In this document: one piece after another, positions 5,577-6,775 of the stretch
Layout: every line of letters starts with the position of its first letter
Numbering within the stretch: the stretch's first letter is position 1
DNA from: Alphaproteobacteria bacterium UBA6189
Lineage (GTDB): Bacteria > Pseudomonadota > Alphaproteobacteria > Rickettsiales > UBA3002
Direction: 5' to 3'
DNA length: 6,775 nt
NCBI GenBank assembly: GCA_002422745.1
Contig: DITH01000180.1
Coordinates: 1,746-8,520 of the forward strand
The notes under the pieces: model-generated
The model's database searches: none
What the model was told of the DNA's origin: nothing
Seen by the model: the letters and a program-made list of their open reading frames with translations, nothing else
Translations under genes and position numbers: made by a program

Positions 5577-6775
5577 CCGACGCCCACGCCGCCATGCACA
5601 TGATTACCCTTACCTTGCCGGATGGCTCGACCCGCCAGTATCCCGCTGGCACGACGGGCGAGGAAGTGGCCGCCAGCATTGGCGCAGGGCTTGCCAAAGC
5701 CGCCGTCGGCATGAAGGTAAACGGCGAGCAGCGCGATCTGTACCTACCACTTACCGAGGATGCACAGTTTGCCATCCTCACCGCGAAGGATGCGGAAGGG
5801 CTCGATATCATTCGCCATACCACCACGGCGCAACTGCTGGCCAACGCGGTGAAGGAACTTTGGCCAAGTGCCAAGCTAGCTATCGGCCCCACGATCGAGC
5901 ACGGCTTCTATTACGATATCGAGCTCGACACCCCGCTCACGCCGGACGATTTGCCGAAAATTGAAGCGCGGATGAAAGAGATTCACGCGCGCGGCAAAAG
6001 CGTGACGCGTGAAATGTGGCAGAAGGCGGAGGCAATCGCGCTGTTTAAAAAGCGCGGTGAACCCTATAAAGCCGAGATTATCGAAGGCGCGCCGGATGGC
6101 GAAATCTCCCTCTACCGCCAGGGCGATGGCGACGACGCGTTTATCGATTTATGTTTCGGGCCGCATGCGCCGCATTTCTCCAAAATCCCCCTCGCCTTCA
6201 AGCTCACGAAGTTTTCGGGCGCTTATTGGCGGGGCGATGCAAAAAACAAAATGCTCCAGCGCATTTATGGCGTAGGTTTCGCCACGGAAAAAGAGCTCAA
6301 AGCTTACCTCACCATGATGGAAGAGGCCGAAAAGCGTGACCACCGCAAGTTGGGCCGCGAGCTCGATTTATTCCATATCCAGGAAGAGGCGGTCGGCCAG
6401 GTTTTCTGGCACGACAAAGGCTGGACGATTTATCGCGAGCTAGAGAATTTCATTCGCCGCAAGCTGCGCGCGAACGATTATGTGGAAGTAAAAACGCCGA
6501 TTCTGGTCGATCGCATCCTGTGGGAAAAATCGGGCCATTGGGAAAAATTCCAGGAGAATATGTTTATCTCCGAATCCGAAGAAAAAACCCTCGCCATCAA
6601 ACCGATGAACTGCCCCTGCCACGTACAGATTTTCAACGTCGGCATCAAAAGCTACCGCGATTTGCCCCTGCGCATGGCGGAATTCGGCTCGTGCCACCGC
6701 AACGAACCCTCGGGCGCGCTGCATGGGCTGATGCGCGTGCGTGGCTTCGTGCAGGATGATGCGCATATTTTCTGC
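5573..6775 (+). CDS. thrS: Threonine--tRNA ligase, N-terminal 401 residues (runs off the right edge)
   Basis: ThrRS charges tRNA-Thr and normally removes misattached serine. The ATG at 5573 has GGAG five bases upstream; ATGs at 5594 and 5600 are less likely starts. Domains in order: TGS (about 10-70, [14 protein letters not shown]), the editing/SAD region (about 78-235, with [12 protein letters not shown] and GAYWRGD), then the class II catalytic core from about 255. In the core C347 in KPMNCPCH and H398 in QDDAHIF are the expected zinc ligands; the third lies past the edge. Motif 2 reads [19 protein letters not shown]. The core is strongly conserved, but NCPCH replaces the common NCPGH. In the editing site the usual HxxxH is not present: the sequence is RHTTTAQLL (81-89), one residue longer and with Q87 where the second histidine is expected. 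C194 and H198 (CFGPH) are kept, with F for the usual R. The frame is intact to the window edge. Confidence 0.97.
   Translation, partial: MTDAHAAMHMITLTLPDGSTRQYPAGTTGEEVAASIGAGLAKAAVGMKVNGEQRDLYLPLTEDAQFAILTAKDAEGLDIIRHTTTAQLLANAVKELWPSAKLAIGPTIEHGFYYDIELDTPLTPDDLPKIEARMKEIHARGKSVTREMWQKAEAIALFKKRGEPYKAEIIEGAPDGEISLYRQGDGDDAFIDLCFGPHAPHFSKIPLAFKLTKFSGAYWRGDAKNKMLQRIYGVGFATEKELKAYLTMMEEAEKRDHRKLGRELDLFHIQEEAVGQVFWHDKGWTIYRELENFIRRKLRANDYVEVKTPILVDRILWEKSGHWEKFQENMFISESEEKTLAIKPMNCPCHVQIFNVGIKSYRDLPLRMAEFGSCHRNEPSGALHGLMRVRGFVQDDAHIFC

Noticed and set aside
6610..6630. NCPCH instead of NCPGH in the ThrRS core as a sign of a defective enzyme
   Set aside because: The zinc-ligand cysteine is intact and only the glycine is changed. 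From memory this variant also occurs in other alphaproteobacterial ThrRS, so it is likely lineage variation.

Overview
This window looks like ordinary chromosome from an alphaproteobacterium. It is moderately GC-rich by eye. SerC is of the type common in Alphaproteobacteria (the 'Methanosarcina-type' phosphoserine aminotransferase subfamily). The genes are biosynthetic and housekeeping, and the gaps between them carry short palindromic repeats of kinds seen in many environmental and host-associated Proteobacteria. I cannot name a genus, and nothing here is clearly plasmid or phage.

Layout. On the left, three minus-strand genes run right to left: an alpha/beta-hydrolase (about 3420 to 2557), serC (2454 to 1291) and the N-terminal part of serA (881 to the window edge). 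SerA and SerC catalyse the first two committed steps of phosphorylated serine biosynthesis. They are separated by an opposite-strand small gene of unknown function (954-1289) that ends one base from the serC stop. On the right, three plus-strand genes run left to right: a GT4-type glycosyltransferase (to 4609), an 8-base-overlapping family-9 (heptosyltransferase-like) glycosyltransferase (4602-5513), and the 5' two thirds of thrS (5573 to the window edge). The two glycosyltransferases look like a translationally coupled pair for a surface glycan such as the LPS core. ThrS probably has its own promoter in or before the 59-base gap.

Repeats. Three palindromic elements mark gene borders. A twin hairpin (2479-2535) and a second, unrelated repeat (2542-2576) fill the gap between the hydrolase and serC; the second one supplies the hydrolase's last residues and stop codon. 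A 106-base inverted repeat built of a degenerate heptanucleotide (3306-3411) sits exactly where the hydrolase and the GT4 gene diverge. Both reading frames stay open through it, so the original start codons of both genes seem to have been lost or replaced.

I found no clearly new multi-gene system. The points most worth a second look are the repeat elements that contribute protein-coding sequence at both ends of the hydrolase, the divergent editing site of ThrRS (the usual HxxxH is absent), and a 14-codon micro-ORF whose stop overlaps the thrS start.
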